Source: Stereocaulon alpinum
Taxonomy: Eukaryota > Ascomycota > Lecanoromycetes > Lecanorales > Stereocaulaceae
NCBI GenBank assembly: GCA_018257865.1
Contig: JAEUBA010000144.1
Location: 1 to 46,104 of the forward strand
Direction: 5' to 3'
Length of the DNA: 46,104 nucleotides
Shown: positions 45,688 to 46,104 of the stretch, one piece after another
How the letters are laid out: each line of letters begins with the position of its first letter
How positions within the stretch are numbered: position 1 is the stretch's first letter
Position numbers and translations under genes: made by a program
The notes under the pieces: model-generated
What the model was told of the DNA's origin: nothing
What the model saw: only the letters and a program-made list of their open reading frames with translations
Databases searched by the model: none

Positions 45688-46104
45688 GGCTAGCGATAGA
45701 GATATACCTATACGCAGTACTAGCTACGAACCTAAATACCTATTCAGAGCTAAGATGTCTCCCCTAATATATTGTAGGTTAAATAATATTAAGACGTCGC
45801 GTAGTTACTAAGAACTCTATATAGAGTTTTTTAGGTAACGCGATAATACCTACCCTAACTCTACTACGACTATTATACCTCCCCTACGATCGAGACTAGA
45901 CAGCAAGAATTAGTATTAGGTATAGTATCTCAGCCTAATAAGTAAAGAGTATAAGTAATACCTACTATAGCTGTTAATTCGAAAAATCTAATATCTACGT
46001 ACGCTTAATACGTATCTACTAGTTAAGACTAACGCGCAGTCTATCCTAGGGGAAGGCTAGGGTTATAGGTATATAGGACTAAGAGAAGGATATACTAAGT
46101 TATA
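45688..46104. other. Unresolved degenerate sequence at the window end
   Basis: No match elsewhere in the window and no coding motif. Contains a perfect 16-base palindrome aactctatatagagtt near 45813 followed by a T run. Confidence 0.3.

Noticed and set aside
1..46104. Short open frames on both strands as real genes
   Set aside because: They are interrupted every few dozen codons, have no motifs apart from the transposon remnants, and follow from TAG/TAA-rich RIP sequence. No host gene could be supported.
1..46104. Mitochondrial origin suggested by AT richness
   Set aside because: Nuclear transposons with chromodomains and CpA-specific mutation point to nuclear RIP-affected DNA.

Overview
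This window is a transposon graveyard from a filamentous ascomycete fungus (Pezizomycotina; the retroelement families resemble those of Dothideomycetes, but I cannot fix the species). The whole 46 kb is AT-rich and packed with TpA. CpA and TpG are nearly absent while CpG remains common, which is the signature of repeat-induced point mutation (RIP). I see no intact protein-coding gene and no host gene. Every recognisable coding region is a pseudogene full of stops, and most stops and substitutions are what C-to-T changes at CpA on either strand would produce. All calls below come from reading the degraded frames and recognising conserved motifs with RIP reversed in mind.

Layout. 1-3500: 5' part of a Helitron (copy 1, minus strand), cut by the window edge. 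3500-4931 and 12196-14875: older unresolved retroelement sequence, including an unidentified minus-strand coding remnant that reads in frame across a later insertion. 4932-12190 and 14876-22110: two complete copies of one Ty3/gypsy chromovirus family (minus strand), each with matching LTRs, a 5-bp target duplication (ttaag, ttatc), primer site, polypurine tract, gag, pol and a C-terminal chromodomain. 22116-23175: 3' end of a second Ty3/gypsy family (family B) integrase. 23176 to about 29990: Helitron copy 2 with HUH Rep and Pif1-type helicase motifs and a recognisable 142-bp GT-AG intron. 30067-30423 and 43329-43694: two LTRs of another family. 30424-34564 continuing at 40000-40560: a family-B gag-pol (minus strand) split by a 5.4-kb LINE (34565-39989, plus strand, 10-bp target duplication). 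40566-40960: repeat-bearing leader of that element. 40980-41965: integrase plus chromodomain of a third gypsy family (C). 41966-42805: an 840-bp TRIM-like element with 136-bp direct terminal repeats. 42806-43328: a gag remnant. 43695-45687: a second family-B gag fragment interrupted by a 797-bp long-inverted-repeat element (44753-45549) with an 8-bp target duplication. 45690-46104: unresolved.

How it fits together. The family-B copies and the Helitrons form the old substrate. The chromoviruses, the LINE and the hairpin element inserted into it. Two of the insertions have an unoccupied homologous target site elsewhere in the same window, so the order of events can be read directly. The best candidates for something beyond ordinary decayed transposons are the hairpin element, the TRIM-like element with repeated small hairpins, the intron with a minisatellite inside the Helitron gene, the RIP-spared LTRs, and the unidentified coding remnant. 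I found no undescribed functional gene system.
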